Positions 4,283 to 5,436 of a DNA stretch of 5,436 bases are shown here, piece by piece. The stretch is taken from assembly GCA_017399225.1 (NCBI GenBank), contig JAFQEB010000080.1, positions 1 to 5,436 of the forward strand. The letters are read 5' to 3'. The first letter of the stretch is position 1, and each line of letters starts with the position of its first letter. The position numbers and the translations under genes are program-made. This DNA is from Clostridia bacterium (GTDB lineage: Bacteria; Bacillota_A; Clostridia; Christensenellales; Aristaeellaceae). The notes beneath the pieces were generated by a model. The model made no database searches. It was given only the letters and a program-made list of their open reading frames with translations, and was not told the DNA's origin.

Positions 4283-4945
4283 GTGATTTCTTTTGACGAG
4301 GTAAGCTTCGGATATCAGGAGCTCATAGGAAACGTGTACTTGGAACACAACTGGATCAAAAGCGGTGATCACTTCGGCGGTGTTGACGTGCTCATAAGCT
4401 TCAGAAACACCAGCGACAAAACGATCAAATATGTAACGTTCAACATTCAGCCACTCAATGCTGTCGGAGACGTTGTTACCTGCAGGATTTCCGGCCGGTC
4501 AGATGTACGTCTCCGGTATACTGGTCCTCTGGCTCCCGGAGCACAATGCTTTCAAGCAGTCTGGGGCAAAGAATGGTACAATTCGACCATCCAGAAGCTC
4601 GGCTTCGGTGATATCGAGATAGAGTATATGGACGGAACAACCGAAGTGCAACGCGAGCTTATCTGGACGCCTAAGAAAGGCTGTTACGTAGCCACTTGCG
4701 TCTATGGCTCCTATGATTGCCCTCAGGTCTGGACGCTTCGCCGCTTCCGCGATCACCAACTGGCCAGCAATCTCCCCGGCCGCCTGTTCATAAAGGCTTA
4801 TTATGCCACCAGCCCCACGCTTGTGAAGTGGTTTGGCAAAACCGCCTGGTTCAAAAAGCTATGGAAGAGCGCCCTTGACCGCCTTGTTCATCATCTGAAC
4901 AAAGAAGGTGTGAAAGACACGCCCTATCAGGATAAAGGCTGGTAA
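4283..4945 (+). CDS. CFI-box-CTERM domain protein with N-terminal beta-sandwich-like domain
   Basis: A 220-residue protein with two parts. Residues about 15-128 are strand-rich (VDVLISFRNTSDKTIKYVTFNIQPLNAVGD, TGPLAPG, WYNSTI, DIEIEYMDGT) and resemble an Ig-like or FxLYD-like sandwich. After a short linker, residues 134-220 match the CFI-box C-terminal domain: CYVATCVYGSYDCPQVWTLRRFRD (134-157), GRLFIKAYYATSP (166-178), then a tail of aromatic and basic residues ending in DTPYQDKGW. Cys134, Cys139 and Cys146 are conspicuous. No signal peptide or membrane helix is seen, so it is probably cytoplasmic. I recall close relatives as common in Clostridia, without known function. It starts with GTG after AAAGGAGG. 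Base composition is visibly less GC-rich than the HD or ABC genes, suggesting transfer. It is likely repressed by the divergent HTH protein. Confidence 0.82.
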   Translation: MISFDEVSFGYQELIGNVYLEHNWIKSGDHFGGVDVLISFRNTSDKTIKYVTFNIQPLNAVGDVVTCRISGRSDVRLRYTGPLAPGAQCFQAVWGKEWYNSTIQKLGFGDIEIEYMDGTTEVQRELIWTPKKGCYVATCVYGSYDCPQVWTLRRFRDHQLASNLPGRLFIKAYYATSPTLVKWFGKTAWFKKLWKSALDRLVHHLNKEGVKDTPYQDKGW

Positions 4946-4976
4946 TTCATTCTCTGGCTTGTCATAGCGCCCGATT

Positions 4977-5003
4977 CCGCACCCACCCCGGGTGCGGTTT
5001 TTT
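4977..5003 (+). terminator. Strong Rho-independent terminator of the CFI-box gene
   Basis: CCGCACCC (4977-4984), loop ACCCC and GGGTGCGG (4990-4997) form a perfect 8-bp GC-rich stem followed by TTTTTTG. It lies about 30 bp after the stop codon at 4945 and directly before the next promoter. Confidence 0.93.
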
Positions 5004-5004
5004 G

Positions 5005-5033
5005 TTGACTTGCCTCCACACAGGGAGTAAAAT
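5005..5033 (+). promoter_or_regulatory. Sigma-A-type promoter of the ABC ATPase gene
   Basis: TTGACT (5005-5010) and TAAAAT (5028-5033) are separated by 17 nt, each with one mismatch from consensus. The predicted start near 5040 gives a leader of about 40 nt. No clear operator palindrome is visible next to it. Confidence 0.75.
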
Positions 5034-5080
5034 ATAGAAGAATCCCCATCCGCCAACAACAACAGGGAGGTACGACTTCC

Positions 5081-5436
5081 ATGAAAATCACCCTCGACCA
5101 CCTGACGAAGAAATTCCCCAACCGCGCGAAGAACAAGCCGGACGTCATCGCGGTGAACGACTTCACCTTCGAGATCCCCGATGGCAAGCTGATCGGCCTG
5201 CTGGGTCCCTCCGGCTGCGGCAAGTCGACCGTGCTGAACCTCATCTGCGGCCTGCTGAAGGTCACCGATGGACGCATCCTCTTCGATGAGGACGACGTGA
5301 CCAACATCCCCGCCGAGTACCGCGGGGTGGGCATCGTCTTCCAGAACTACGCCCTCTACCCCCATCTCACGGTGGAAAAGAACATCATGTTCCCGCTGGA
5401 GAACTTCAAGGGCAAGGACAAGCTGACCCGCGAGGA
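5081..5436 (+). CDS. Sugar-type ABC transporter ATP-binding protein (MalK/UgpC/MsmK family), 3' truncated by window
   Basis: The first 118 residues of an ABC ATPase are present; the frame remains open at the window edge. It energises uptake by a membrane permease, binding ATP on the cytoplasmic side. Walker A is GPSGCGKST (42-50), and the Q-loop glutamine is Gln88 in VFQNYALYPHLTVEKNI. The VFQNYALYPHLTV wording is characteristic of the carbohydrate importer ATPases MalK, UgpC and MsmK, which often serve several sugar importers. The signature motif, Walker B and the C-terminal regulatory domain lie beyond the window, so the exact subfamily and substrate are not decided. AGGGAGG (5064-5070) precedes the ATG by 10 nt. 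It has its own promoter and is separated from the CFI-box gene by a terminator. Composition is GC-rich, as in the HD gene, suggesting a core chromosomal gene. Confidence 0.93.
   Translation, partial: MKITLDHLTKKFPNRAKNKPDVIAVNDFTFEIPDGKLIGLLGPSGCGKSTVLNLICGLLKVTDGRILFDEDDVTNIPAEYRGVGIVFQNYALYPHLTVEKNIMFPLENFKGKDKLTRE

Noticed and set aside
3952..4945. Toxin-antitoxin pair
   Set aside because: The HTH protein could pass for an antitoxin, but the partner is divergent rather than co-transcribed and belongs to the CFI-box group, with no known toxin motif.
4859..5365. A minus-strand frame of 168 codons covering the CFI-box gene end and the ABC ATPase start
   Set aside because: It runs antisense through a strong terminator, a promoter and the Walker A region of a clear ABC ATPase.

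Overview
The window looks like a chromosomal segment of a GC-rich Bacillota, most likely a gut member of the class Clostridia (Oscillospiraceae or Christensenellales type). The reasons are the strong AGGAGG-type ribosome binding sites, compact Rho-independent terminators, the style of the HD, DUF4259-like, CFI-box and sugar-ABC ATPase proteins, and a hairpin repeat (CTCAGTCACC..GGTGAC, then AGCTCCCCC..GGGGGAGCT) that I recall as common in such genomes. The assignment is from memory of families, not from a search.

Layout. Positions 1-74 hold a copy of that repeat whose distal arm is amplified into an 18-bp tandem repeat. Two plus-strand genes follow: an HD-domain hydrolase (122-718) and a small single-pass membrane protein (776-1315), probably one operon. 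A bidirectional terminator (1327-1363) separates them from a convergent minus-strand DUF4259-like gene (1423-2298). Just upstream of that gene is what looks like the 3' end of a truncated reading frame whose stop codon abuts its ribosome binding site. A second, inverted copy of the hairpin repeat (about 2391-2433) follows.

Next is an IS1182-type insertion sequence (about 2440-3922, minus strand) with short imperfect terminal inverted repeats and an apparently intact DDE transposase. Beyond it is a divergent pair with visibly lower GC than the first genes: a 71-residue HTH repressor-like protein (3952-4167, minus) and a CFI-box-CTERM protein (4283-4945, plus). The plus-strand promoter between them is near perfect (TTGACA-N18-TATAAT) and carries two copies of a TAACC-N6-GGTTA palindrome, one in the spacer and one at the start point, so the HTH protein probably represses the CFI-box gene.

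A strong terminator (4977-5003) closes this module. A new promoter directly after it drives a sugar-type ABC transporter ATPase (5081 onward) that runs off the window. The likely core chromosomal genes are the HD/membrane pair and the ABC ATPase. The middle section (repeat, IS, HTH/CFI-box pair) looks accessory. The regulator/CFI-box module is the least described element here; its biological role cannot be read from sequence alone.
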